Of a stretch of DNA of 64,000 nucleotides, positions 46,026 through 53,836 are shown one piece after another. The notes beneath the pieces were generated by a model. It had not been told where the DNA came from and did no database searches. It saw nothing but the letters and a program-made list of their open reading frames with translations. A program made the position numbers and the translations under genes. Source of the DNA: Candidatus Obscuribacterales bacterium (GTDB lineage: Bacteria > Cyanobacteriota > Vampirovibrionia > Obscuribacterales > Obscuribacteraceae); contig JAKFVU010000045.1 in the NCBI GenBank assembly GCA_021732025.1, positions 1-64,000 on the forward strand, given 5' to 3'. Position 1 is the first letter of the stretch, and the number at the start of each line of letters is the position of its first letter.

Positions 46026-46390
46026 CTTGAACGTGCTTGCTTTCTAGTTGGCCTTAAGGCCGAGGAATTTCATATTTAAGTAGTTCCACAATTAGTATCA
46101 GAATATGCACCATATGTCGTGTCATTAAGGGTGTCGCGGGTAATTAGTTGTCATGGTCCGATAATTGATGACAAAGATTAATTTTGAAAATTCCTTAAAC
46201 CACGGCGCCTGCTGTATTTTTGGCTTTTTGCAGTTTACATTTGAATGCTTGACATATTTTCAGTTGGTGCGGGAATAGTACAATCAACTTTGGCCACCTC
46301 ATTTTTTAAAATGATTGTCCGTATGCTCACGTAATCGAACCGTAAAAGCTAGGTTACGCGATGCAAAGTCCAGAAAGGAGAACACGTTCG
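46026..46390. other. 365-bp gap with possible structured leader
   Basis: No gene was found in most of this gap. TTGACA at 46249-46254 looks like a -35 element, but no -10 element lies at normal spacing. Near the right end CGTAA (about 46330) can pair with TTACG before the segment GATGCAAAG, so the leader of the small secreted-protein gene may fold. This is suggestive only. Confidence 0.3.
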
Positions 46391-46603
46391 ATGAGATCAG
46401 CACTTCTAGTACTTGCACTTCTGTCAGGCCTTTCAGTCCAGGCAGCTAATGCACAGGTATGTGGAGACGAAGGTAGATATTTCCACCTCCGCCCACCATC
46501 CTACTCACTTCCTAGCGCAAGAAGACATGCAATCCACCGTTGGGCCAAAGCCCTTCGTTGGTACAGAGAACATTTGGGCGATAAGCCACTCTGCACCAAG
46601 TAA
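46391..46603 (+). CDS. small secreted protein (70 aa)
   Basis: AAAGGAG lies ten bases before ATG 46391. The product starts MRSALLVLALLSGLSVQAAN and has a signal-peptide cleavage region at ANAQ. The mature ~48 residues have two cysteines (VCGDE and PLCTK) at the ends, a basic, aromatic middle (RRHAIHRWAKALRWYREH) and no known family. It may be a small secreted peptide or an envelope-associated factor. A longer in-frame start at 46361 has no clear ribosome-binding site. Two hairpins follow downstream. Confidence 0.6.
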   Translation: MRSALLVLALLSGLSVQAANAQVCGDEGRYFHLRPPSYSLPSARRHAIHRWAKALRWYREHLGDKPLCTK

Positions 46604-46672
46604 ACCAGTTGAACTCTAACCAGTTCAGCTTCCCAGCCTAATAAGTTGGGTGGATTGTCCCCTAGAAACAGT

Positions 46673-46692
46673 GCTCCGGGCTTGCCCGGGGC
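46673..46692 (+). terminator. hairpin downstream of the small secreted-protein gene
   Basis: A GC-rich stem (GCTCCGGGC pairing GCCCGGGGC, with one T-G wobble and a short loop) is followed by a T-rich stretch TATTCTATTCTGG. It is 70 bases after the stop codon. The T-run is weak, so it may be only partial. Confidence 0.45.
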
Positions 46693-46771
46693 TATTCTAT
46701 TCTGGTTCTTGGGGCTTGGCGTCAGAAGACCTTCTATGGGACTCTGGCATGCGTTGGAATCTAAAATGCAA

Positions 46772-48388
46772 TTAGCGTCGCCATTCGGCGGCGTTAAACA
46801 CTGGATTGTCCCAGGGAAGGCCAACAGTATTCTGTTGGCCTTTTTGCTGTGGTAAATCAGTACTCTGAATGTTCTGAATATCGCCCTTGTAAGCTATTAG
46901 CTGCTTTGGTTGAGCCAAGAAAACCCACGGCAGTTGGCTAGAAAGATAACTTTGCAACTGCCGATATGGCTCTTTGCGCTCAGCCTTGGTCGCGGCCAGC
47001 CGAGCCGAAGCAATGAGGTCATCCACCTCTTTACTTCTAAGGCGGCAGAAATTAAGTGGTCCTTTGCTGCTCCAGACAATTGAACATTCCGGATCAGGAC
47101 CAAACGACCGACTCCAAAGCACCGCGTCAAAACGACCTTTTTGCAAATATGAGCGCCGCACGGTGGAATATTCCATAGTCTCGACCTCACAGACGACACC
47201 AATAGTGGTGAGATAGTCGGCCACCACCTGTGCTACCTCTTCTTGATCTTTGATCGTATGAATTTTGAGGGCCAAAGGCAGTCCTGTACTAGTTTGAACC
47301 CAGAACTTACCCTGTCTTTTATAGCCCGCTTTCTCAATGAGCTGCTTCGCCAAAGCTGCATCATATTTGCTTTGATGAGTATCAGAACTGAAGGCCCAAC
47401 TGGTAACAGGAAAATCGCTATCAGGAATAATGGCATAGCCACCATAAAACACATCAGCGATGGCTTTTCGATCGATGGCTGCAGCGAACGCCTGCCTAAT
47501 TAACAACTGCTTCCACGGCTCTCTCTCTAGATTAAAGCCCAAGTAAATAGTGCGGTTGCCATTAAACACCGCCACCTTCAGTGGTGCCGCACTATTTACC
47601 TGCGGCAGCTTAGCCGTTGCTAAAAATGTCTTCCATGTGCGGCCGTCAACTGGCGCCACATCTACTTCACCGCGGGCCAAAGCCACCGCCAAGACATTTT
47701 TATCTGGTACCACCCGCCATATCAATCGATCACTTTGAGCAGCGTTTCCCCAATAATATGGGTTGCGCTCAAACACTAATTCAAGGCCGCTTTCCCAACG
47801 TGCTAAGCGAAAAGGGCCGGTACCAATAGGATGTCGACTCATAACCTGATTGCCGTGGTCTGGGCTATTGAGCAAACTAGCAGGCAAAATTCTTAGTTCG
47901 GCTAAGCGCGAAATCAACGGCTGACAGCGCCTGGCCAGCCCTACCGTAATGTCGCGATCGCTTTCAATATCGATAGTTTTGATATCAGCATAGTCACTTT
48001 TAAACGGTGACAGATCAGAAGCTCCAAGCAAGAGCGAGGCTTTGACATCACCAGTAGTGACAGCTGCCCCGTTAGAAAAATGCAAATTAGGACGCAGCCT
48101 AAAGCGATAGGTGAGGCCATCTTCAGAAATAGAAAAAGACTCAGCCAAGGCAGGTTGGAGAGTCATTTGTTGATCGTATTTGACTAGCCCGTCATAGACC
48201 AGTGAAGCAGCAGTATAAGAACCAGAGTCAATGCCGCGCACCGGGTTAAAAGAAACCGGCTCCCAGACCATGCCAAGCACTATCTGTTTAGCTTTAGTAT
48301 CAGATTTATCAGCTTGGGCATATCCGGCGCAAAAGCTTGCCAGTGCAGCAAAGCTCAGGGCAACGCCAATGTTTTTGCCTAGCTTCAG
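46772..48388 (-). CDS. peptide/oligosaccharide ABC transporter solute-binding protein (SBP family 5)
   Basis: The protein is about 538 residues and carries the family-5 signature: GLTYRFRLRPNLHFSNGAAV, GTGPFRLARWESGLELVFER, NPYYWG and AFAAAIDRKAIADV. It should bind peptides or similar solutes outside the membrane for an Opp/Dpp-type importer, whose permease genes are not in the window. The first standard start (GTG 48280) would cut off a perfect export signal (KLGKNIGVALSFAALASFCA with cleavage after AQA). No ATG, GTG or TTG exists upstream before a stop codon, so translation probably starts at CTG 48388 (GAGG nine bases upstream) or ATT 48394. Confidence 0.83.
   Translation of the reverse strand: MKLGKNIGVALSFAALASFCAGYAQADKSDTKAKQIVLGMVWEPVSFNPVRGIDSGSYTAASLVYDGLVKYDQQMTLQPALAESFSISEDGLTYRFRLRPNLHFSNGAAVTTGDVKASLLLGASDLSPFKSDYADIKTIDIESDRDITVGLARRCQPLISRLAELRILPASLLNSPDHGNQVMSRHPIGTGPFRLARWESGLELVFERNPYYWGNAAQSDRLIWRVVPDKNVLAVALARGEVDVAPVDGRTWKTFLATAKLPQVNSAAPLKVAVFNGNRTIYLGFNLEREPWKQLLIRQAFAAAIDRKAIADVFYGGYAIIPDSDFPVTSWAFSSDTHQSKYDAALAKQLIEKAGYKRQGKFWVQTSTGLPLALKIHTIKDQEEVAQVVADYLTTIGVVCEVETMEYSTVRRSYLQKGRFDAVLWSRSFGPDPECSIVWSSKGPLNFCRLRSKEVDDLIASARLAATKAERKEPYRQLQSYLSSQLPWVFLAQPKQLIAYKGDIQNIQSTDLPQQKGQQNTVGLPWDNPVFNAAEWRR
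46817..46842 (+). terminator. plus-strand terminator inside the 3' end of the SBP gene
   Basis: A perfect 11-bp stem (AAGGCCAACAG pairing CTGTTGGCCTT, loop TATT) is followed by TTTTT on the plus strand. It lies inside the coding region of the convergent binding-protein gene. It is preceded by TGGATTGTCCC, a motif that also occurs at 46651-46661 before the first hairpin. Confidence 0.7.
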
Positions 48389-48399
48389 CTTAATCAGCC

Positions 48400-48888
48400 T
48401 CAGATGCCTGATGGTCCACCCTGCGAAACGAAGTAGAAACAGGCGAGCATTACTAACATTGCGCTAGTGACACCGAGCCAGAATCCAGCTACCAAAATTT
48501 GCCAAACAATCAGGGCCTGACGAGCTGTCAAGCTGATCATGATGCCGAGGCGATTGATAATGTAAAAGACCACCGAGCCCACAGTAAAGAGCAACGGCAA
48601 CAACTTCAAAACTGGCGAAACTGGCACTGAGACGGCCATCACCAAGCTCAAAATGCACATAATCACCAATATGATGGTGACATAATCTGAAAAACGCTGC
48701 TTAACGTTCTCGGCGACCGAGGCGTCGTTGATGTGTTTTATGGCCAAGTAGAGGTTGGCAAGACCAGCGCGGCGAGGGAAATTTCCTGCTTCTTGGGGCA
48801 TTGGTGGCTCAAAAGCTGGCTTAGCGGCAGCGTCGGCGCCTGGGGCATCTCCAACTGGTTCTGGCTTTGTTGAGTCGGCTTCAGCCAC
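48400..48888 (-). CDS. hypothetical membrane protein, 162 aa
   Basis: Residues 1-65 are cytosolic-type (acidic P/A-rich head then NLYLAIKHINDASVAENVKQ), followed by three or four membrane segments: VTIILVIMCILSLVMAVSV, VLKLLPLLFTVGSVVFYIIN and ALIVWQILVAGFWLGVTSAM. No family was recognised. Its stop codon overlaps the region just upstream of the binding-protein gene (the stop is at 48400-48402 and the inferred CTG start at 48388), so the two appear to be cotranscribed. It is not a recognisable permease. Confidence 0.7.
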   Translation of the reverse strand: MAEADSTKPEPVGDAPGADAAAKPAFEPPMPQEAGNFPRRAGLANLYLAIKHINDASVAENVKQRFSDYVTIILVIMCILSLVMAVSVPVSPVLKLLPLLFTVGSVVFYIINRLGIMISLTARQALIVWQILVAGFWLGVTSAMLVMLACFYFVSQGGPSGI

Positions 48889-49020
48889 AGAGACCTCGCA
48901 AGTACTTGGGAAAAAAAACTAAATCATTGCCTGAACGGCAAGTAAAAGATTTGGCTAACTAATATTATCATTCAACCCTCAACTCTTAACCCGCCCATCA
49001 AAGACGAAGACAGATAACAA

Positions 49021-49989
49021 GTGACCGATTCAGCCGACAAATCCCATACTTCTCAACCTAGCGTTACGGTATTGGTTTTGCACTGGCGCGGAATTGAAAA
49101 AACAAGACGCTGCCTGACCTCACTGCGCGCCGATACTTATAGTAAAAGCCATGTCTTATTGGTGACCAATGGTTCACCAGAAGGAGACGGCCCCAGCTTA
49201 GCGGCCGAATTTCCTGAAGTGGAGCTCCTTAGCCTCGACCGCAATTATGGCTTTGCTGGCGGCTGCAATCGCGGTATAGAAAAGGCTTTGAGCGATCAGG
49301 CTGACTTTGTTTGGCTGCTCAATAACGACGCAGTCGCAAAACCAGAAAGTATCGAACACTTAGTCAAAGCCGCACAAGTAAACCCAGACGGCGCAGCTTT
49401 CGGAGCCATTGTCTTAGAAGGAAACAGCAGCACAGCTGAAGAAGCCGGTCTTGGCGAAATTAACTTCAACAAGGCCAAGACCTATTTGCGCAAAATTGGC
49501 TCTAATTCAGAGTCTACCCTTACGCAGGGCGGTTATTCCTGCGCCTGGTTATCAGGTTCTAATTTACTCCTGCGCAGCAGCGCCCTGCGACAAGTCGGCC
49601 TTTTTGATGAGCGTTACTATCTTTATTTCGAAGATGTAGAGTTGTGTAAACGACTTACAGATGCTGGTTTTAAGTGTCTGCTCATCCCTGGCTCGACCAT
49701 TGAGCACGAGGGAAATGCATCAACCCAAGGTGGTCTTAGCCTCTGGCGCTCGTATTATTACAGCCGCAATCGCCTCCTTTTCTTCACCCAATATTGTTCA
49801 CCAAACCAGCGCCCCATGGCCCTTATGTCTATCTGGGGTCATTTTCTGAAGCACTGTTTGACCTTGCCACTGCGCGGTAAAGCCGGTCAGGCTAGACTAA
49901 AAGCAGAGTGGTTAGGACTGAACGATTTCTATTCAAAGCGACTGGGGCCAGCTACCTGCCTAGACTGGTGCGAATCGATAAAATTGTAA
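49021..49989 (+). CDS. family 2 glycosyltransferase (rhamnosyltransferase-like)
   Basis: The GT-A fold marks are present: VTVLVLHWRG at the start, LLSLDRNYGFAGGCNRGIE, the metal motif in FVWLLNNDA and FEDVELCKRLTDAGFKC for the second half. These match GT2 enzymes of the WbbL/rhamnosyltransferase type that transfer a nucleotide-sugar donor onto cell-surface polysaccharide or lipid. At 322 residues the length fits. No transmembrane span was noted. The start is GTG 49021 with only weak upstream signals. It may work with the GT-C enzymes elsewhere in the window, but it is not linked to them. Confidence 0.86.
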   Translation: MTDSADKSHTSQPSVTVLVLHWRGIEKTRRCLTSLRADTYSKSHVLLVTNGSPEGDGPSLAAEFPEVELLSLDRNYGFAGGCNRGIEKALSDQADFVWLLNNDAVAKPESIEHLVKAAQVNPDGAAFGAIVLEGNSSTAEEAGLGEINFNKAKTYLRKIGSNSESTLTQGGYSCAWLSGSNLLLRSSALRQVGLFDERYYLYFEDVELCKRLTDAGFKCLLIPGSTIEHEGNASTQGGLSLWRSYYYSRNRLLFFTQYCSPNQRPMALMSIWGHFLKHCLTLPLRGKAGQARLKAEWLGLNDFYSKRLGPATCLDWCESIKL

Positions 49990-50102
49990 AAGCCTGCTAT
50001 TGGGCCGAAGAGAATGGGAATAATGGCCATATACAGACCTAAATTTATCTAGACCAAAAATATAGTTGCTCCAACGCTAACTATGGAAACCCCGGAGAAG
50101 CA

Positions 50103-51278
50103 GTGGATTTAAGACTGGGAACGATTTTAAGCCACTTCGGCTTACTGCAAGAACATGAGTTCGACCGCGCCCTTAAGGTCGCCAATGAAACGCGGCTGCC
50201 CGTCGGCAAGGTGCTCGTCATGTTCGAGCAAATTACCGACAACACTCTAAAGGCAGTAATTGACGCTCAATGGATGCTCAAAGACGGCCTAATCTCGATT
50301 AGCCAGGCACAAAATGCAGTAGACCTTGTGCGCCGCAAGAACTGGGCTTTTAATGACGCCCTAGTAACCATGGGCATCGATGCCTACGCTACCCGTGGCG
50401 CTCGTCTAGGAGAGCTTATGGTGGGCTCTGGACAGCTCAGCGAAGACGAAATCAGAAAGTTTCTCAAAGTCAGTAATTATTCAGGCCTTCCCCTCGGCCG
50501 CATTCTACTCTTGCTTGACCGGGTTAGTGAAAACGCCTTAGGCTCTACCCTCAAGCTACAGCACGATATTAGAGTCGGCGGGCTGGAAATTGATACTGGC
50601 TTGGCCTTGATTCGCGAGACAGTAAAACGAGACCCCGGTAACGGTCGCAATGACAGTTTCTTGTTGGGCGAAATGCTTTCTCACGCCGGCATCTTAAAAG
50701 AATCAGAAGTAGCCGTAGCTCTCGATATAGCAGCAGCCAACAGCAAGATGGTTGGTGAAGTTCTCACCGAGCACGGGTGGATTTCAGAAACGGTACTAGA
50801 CAAAGCCTTGAGTTTGCAAAAGAAGGCACGCTCAAAAGAAATCACCCTAGACGATGCTATCTCAACTCTTAAAGGCCAAGCCGATACCGGTGCTTTTGCG
50901 CCATTGTCTGCCTTCGATTTTGTTGGCCCCACTGACTTTGAGCGCAACATCAGCCTCTATGAATATCTTCGTTTGACTGGTTACATTACTCCCGAAAAAC
51001 TCTCTGATGTGGTCGCCCGAGCAGCCAGAGAACCAGCCATCATTGCCGATCTTCAAGCTAGCCCGCAGGCCAGCCTAAAAGAGACACTGAAAATTGCAGT
51101 GACCGATTCAAATCGTTTTCTAAGGCTGCTCTCGAGTGTCTTACCAGACGATAAAGACATCATCGATACTGGCTATGCTTTTCAACAACAAGTGCGCAAA
51201 GGCACAATGAAACTCGATCGTTCAATTTTAGAATTTACGCTGATGCGCACTAAAAAAGACATGGCCTTTTCACTCTGA
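50103..51278 (+). CDS. MshEN/T2SSE-N-like repeat protein
   Basis: The 391-residue protein contains three similar ~60-residue units: LRLGTILSHFGLLQEHEF (residue 3), ARLGELMVGSGQLSEDEI (about 100) and FLLGEMLSHAGILKESEV (about 184). Each continues with an ALKVAN/KVSNYSGLPLGRIL-type helix pair. The RLGxxLxxxG pattern resembles the MshEN domains of type II secretion and type IV pilus ATPases, some of which bind cyclic di-GMP. A partial fourth unit may lie near 295-345. No ATPase part is present. The start is GTG 50103. A signalling or pilus-related role is inferred. Confidence 0.68.
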   Translation: MDLRLGTILSHFGLLQEHEFDRALKVANETRLPVGKVLVMFEQITDNTLKAVIDAQWMLKDGLISISQAQNAVDLVRRKNWAFNDALVTMGIDAYATRGARLGELMVGSGQLSEDEIRKFLKVSNYSGLPLGRILLLLDRVSENALGSTLKLQHDIRVGGLEIDTGLALIRETVKRDPGNGRNDSFLLGEMLSHAGILKESEVAVALDIAAANSKMVGEVLTEHGWISETVLDKALSLQKKARSKEITLDDAISTLKGQADTGAFAPLSAFDFVGPTDFERNISLYEYLRLTGYITPEKLSDVVARAAREPAIIADLQASPQASLKETLKIAVTDSNRFLRLLSSVLPDDKDIIDTGYAFQQQVRKGTMKLDRSILEFTLMRTKKDMAFSL

Positions 51279-51353
51279 TAGCTACAATAGCATCACGGAT
51301 AGTGGCATCAGTTTAGGCAAAAAACTTTCAAACTCAGTCTCATAACCGAGCCG

Positions 51354-51391
51354 TCAGCTAATGAATTATCAGCTAATTAAGCATCAGCTAA
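51354..51391. repeat. 15-bp-period repeat at the end of the 51388 gene
   Basis: TCAGCTAA recurs at 51354, 51369 and 51384 with an exact 15-base period. The third copy includes the stop codon (CTA on the plus strand) of the minus-strand gene. The period is not a helical multiple, so slippage is more likely than an operator. Confidence 0.7.
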
Positions 51392-52656
51392 CGAGGCTTT
51401 CCATCAGGACCTAACACGGCAATTGGTGCCACTATTGTGTCTGCGACAGGTACTTCACTATTGAAGAAATGAAGGCTATGACGCACCACAGTGGGAACAG
51501 GATTAGTCACTACAGCATTAACTGTTAGGTCGCCGGTGCCTTCATTGCGAGTCATAAAAATGCGCTTGATCTGGGCTTCATTGTCAATTTGAACACCTTT
51601 ATTTAGATAAAGAGGTACATCCAATTTTACTTTCAGACCTTCGATGTTTTTCAATTCAGGATACTTACCATCACCCAATTGAAAGCGCAGTGAATCAACT
51701 TCAATGCCTGAAATGCGTATTCCCGCAGCAACGTCACGTTTCTCTGGCAGAGAAATTTCAGTCTTCATATCTCTATCAATGACAAAGCGGTTAGCACCTT
51801 CTTTTGCAATAGATTTGATTCCACCAACAGCTCGCAGCATCATTTCGCGGCTCTGAGCGTCCATCTCGACACCGGCAACAGTCATGCCAAACTTGACCAC
51901 ATCGTTTGTGTTTTCGGCACTAATTTTTATAGGTGGCATCTGTTTAAGTGCTTCTGTCGCTTTCACCATTGGTGACTCAAGAGCCATTTTGGCCCAACGG
52001 GCTTCAAACTCATCTTCTTTACGGGGCAAGTAAAAACGATCGGCTGCATCGCGCACTTGCTGTTTCAAATCAAATTCTTGGCGCAAGCGTGTCTGCTCTT
52101 TCTGCTCATAGTAAGAGGGCTCTTGCCGCGGAGAGTGACATTGAATGGTCGAAGTAAAACGCGGAGTCATACGCTCAAGCCTAGATAAATCAGCCATATC
52201 AGAACGCATCGCTACTAGGTTGGTTCTTATTTTGCTATTCAAATCACCAGAGCCTGGTACCAAACCTTCGATTTGCCGAGCGTAAGCAGTCTTTTCATCG
52301 CTTGTTTTGGCTAAAGTGTAATCACGGCGGGCACGGCGCAAATCATCTTTCTGTTCAGTACTCAAACCATTTTCGGCAGCGTTTCTTTGTCTTACTAAGC
52401 CTTGAACCTGCTCTACCTGCACAGCAGTTTTTGATCTCTCGCCGCCGTTTACAAACGGATCGTCAAACCTGAGAAAACCGTCGTTAAAAGTATTGCCGGT
52501 GCTTTTACCGCTGGCGTCTCTAGCATCTTTGAAAACATCTCTGCTTGTGGACAAGCCAGGGGCCTTACGATCGCCATCTAGGTCAAGTAGAAAGCGCCGG
52601 AGAGCGGCCGTATCTGCCTTATCAACTTGTGAGCCGCCTAATCTGCCATCGCTCAT
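51388..52656 (-). CDS. hypothetical protein, 422 aa
   Basis: AAGGA about eight bases before ATG 52656 supports this start (MSDGRLGGSQVDKADTAALR); the frame is open for 24 more codons upstream. The protein is soluble and charged, with helical stretches (EQKDDLRRARRDYTLAKTS and EQTRLRQEFDLKQQVRDAAD) in the middle and a beta-rich C-terminal third (GIRISGIEVDSLRFQLGDGK and VKLDVPLYLNKGVQIDNE). No domain was recognised. No signal peptide is visible. It is divergent from the toxin-antitoxin pair and convergent with the MshEN-like gene. Confidence 0.65.
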   Translation of the reverse strand: MSDGRLGGSQVDKADTAALRRFLLDLDGDRKAPGLSTSRDVFKDARDASGKSTGNTFNDGFLRFDDPFVNGGERSKTAVQVEQVQGLVRQRNAAENGLSTEQKDDLRRARRDYTLAKTSDEKTAYARQIEGLVPGSGDLNSKIRTNLVAMRSDMADLSRLERMTPRFTSTIQCHSPRQEPSYYEQKEQTRLRQEFDLKQQVRDAADRFYLPRKEDEFEARWAKMALESPMVKATEALKQMPPIKISAENTNDVVKFGMTVAGVEMDAQSREMMLRAVGGIKSIAKEGANRFVIDRDMKTEISLPEKRDVAAGIRISGIEVDSLRFQLGDGKYPELKNIEGLKVKLDVPLYLNKGVQIDNEAQIKRIFMTRNEGTGDLTVNAVVTNPVPTVVRHSLHFFNSEVPVADTIVAPIAVLGPDGKPR

Positions 52657-52848
52657 CTGCCATTCCTTAAAAGTGCCATTCCTTCGAAGTGCTCGAAAAA
52701 CCTTGGTAAGAAGGTCTATCCAAACCATTTAAAAATTAGACAATGAGATTGTCCACAGTTGTATTTATTTCATCGGCTTATTGGGTTTGTATAGCTGGTC
52801 AAAAATTATTTCCGTTGCTCTGTCCAAAACTTCGTGATAATCTAGTAA

Positions 52849-52858
52849 TACAGCTGTA
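52849..52858. promoter_or_regulatory. candidate operator of the toxin-antitoxin pair
   Basis: TACAGCTGTA is a perfect 10-bp palindrome in an ATACAGCTGTAAT context, flanked by the direct repeat TAATAC, 33-42 bases before the antitoxin start. It follows a GATAAT element at 52836-52841 that could be a -10 box. Binding by the RHH antitoxin is inferred. Confidence 0.4.
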
Positions 52859-52890
52859 ATACAAATTCAATTCGCGTTCGAGGTGTTGTC

Positions 52891-53184
52891 GTGACTCTTA
52901 CAGTAAGACTTGACGATCAAGACGAGTTCAAGCTTCAACAGATTGTTGAAGCCGAAAATGCTGAGAGTCAAAGCGCCTTGATCCGAAATTGGATCGACGA
53001 AAAATGGAATGCCCTACAATCGACGCGAACGTTTGTCGAAAGAAGGGGTGGGCATCCCCAGCATTTGCTTTCTGCGCCGGCAGACTCTAGCGAGCGAGCG
53101 AGTAGAAAGTCCAAATTGGCTGAACGCTTTGAACAGAAGGCGCAAGCACGAAAGACTTTGAAAAACGAAAAAAGCAATGGGTAG
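52891..53184 (+). CDS. ribbon-helix-helix antitoxin-like protein
   Basis: The N-terminus LTVRLDDQDEFKLQQIVE is the beta strand plus helix of an RHH (MetJ/Arc) DNA-binding fold, followed by QSALIRNWIDEKW as the second helix. The C-terminal half is basic and disordered (SRKSKLAERFEQKAQARKTL), the usual toxin-neutralising extension. The start GTG 52891 has GAGG seven bases upstream. Its end overlaps the PIN toxin start by 8 bases, as is typical of VapBC-type pairs. It probably represses its own promoter. Confidence 0.8.
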   Translation: MTLTVRLDDQDEFKLQQIVEAENAESQSALIRNWIDEKWNALQSTRTFVERRGGHPQHLLSAPADSSERASRKSKLAERFEQKAQARKTLKNEKSNG

Positions 53185-53671
53185 GCCAGTAAAGAAGACT
53201 TCTAGTAAGCCCACGAGTAACCTTGTCAAAACTCCAAGCGCTAGGTTTCTGAGCAAGACACTAATAGATGCTGGTCCAATTGTTGCTTATTACAGCGAGA
53301 GTGACCAGTGGCACGTAGCTATCACTGAGTTTCTCACTACTTTTCGCGGTCAATTCATCACTACCACTGCAGTCATAACTGAAGCACTCTGGCTTTTGAG
53401 CAGTGATGTTGAAGTTCAAAATGAATTTCTATGCGACTTAGCGAACGAATTATTTTTGGTGGAGGAGTTGAGTACAGTTGATTTCGCTAAAATTGCCGAA
53501 CTAAATAGCAAGTATCGAAATGTACCAGCTGATTTTGCTGACCTCTCGTTAATAGTTGTTTCCGAAAGGCTCGGTATAACTGACATAGTTACCCTCGACT
53601 CAGACTTTGATATCTATCGGCGCCTACGCAACAAGCCCTTCAAAAGACTTTTTTTACCGTCAAAGAGCTGA
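53177..53671 (+). CDS. PIN-domain ribonuclease toxin (VapC-like)
   Basis: The PIN acidic residues are visible: Asp31 in LIDAGPIVAYYSES, Glu in TEALWLL, Asp in DFADLSL and the pair in TLDSDFDIYRRL. These form the magnesium site of the RNase. VapC toxins cleave tRNA or rRNA and are held inactive by the antitoxin encoded immediately upstream. A ~25-residue basic leader (VKKTSSKPTSNLVKTPSAR) precedes the domain, an unusual extension that may be cut from an internal start. Two large palindromes follow. Confidence 0.86.
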   Translation: MGRPVKKTSSKPTSNLVKTPSARFLSKTLIDAGPIVAYYSESDQWHVAITEFLTTFRGQFITTTAVITEALWLLSSDVEVQNEFLCDLANELFLVEELSTVDFAKIAELNSKYRNVPADFADLSLIVVSERLGITDIVTLDSDFDIYRRLRNKPFKRLFLPSKS

Positions 53672-53687
53672 TTATCCTGAACACAAT

Positions 53688-53711
53688 AAATGAGTGTATA
53701 TACACTCATTT
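53688..53711. repeat. 24-bp perfect palindrome after the PIN toxin
   Basis: It is self-complementary around GAGTGTATATACACTC and lies 17 bases after the toxin stop codon. Its last four bases start the next palindrome. Confidence 0.75.
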
Positions 53712-53745
53712 GAGAAATACTTGAGTACTCAAGTATTTCTCAAAT
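53708..53745. repeat. 38-bp perfect palindrome with TTGAGTACTCAA core
   Basis: The palindrome is fully self-complementary over 38 bases. Its centre TTGAGTACTCAA is the core of the two palindromes at 10087-10173. It sits in the convergent gap between the toxin gene and khpB, so in RNA it forms a long hairpin on either strand. Confidence 0.85.
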
Positions 53746-53836
53746 AGACAACCTAAGGCAAACATTCAAACTTTCAAGCACGCAAGCAGCTAAGACCTGA
53801 AATTAGGGCCTATATTCAAGACCTATTTTTAAATCA

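Noticed and set aside
46249..46284. TTGACA with TACAAT as a promoter pair
   Set aside because: The spacing of 24 bases is too long for a standard sigma-70 promoter.
46330..46380. GEMM-I (cyclic di-GMP) riboswitch
   Set aside because: Only GATGCAAAG resembles the conserved GACGCAAAG; the first half and the tetraloop are not found, so it is not called as a feature.
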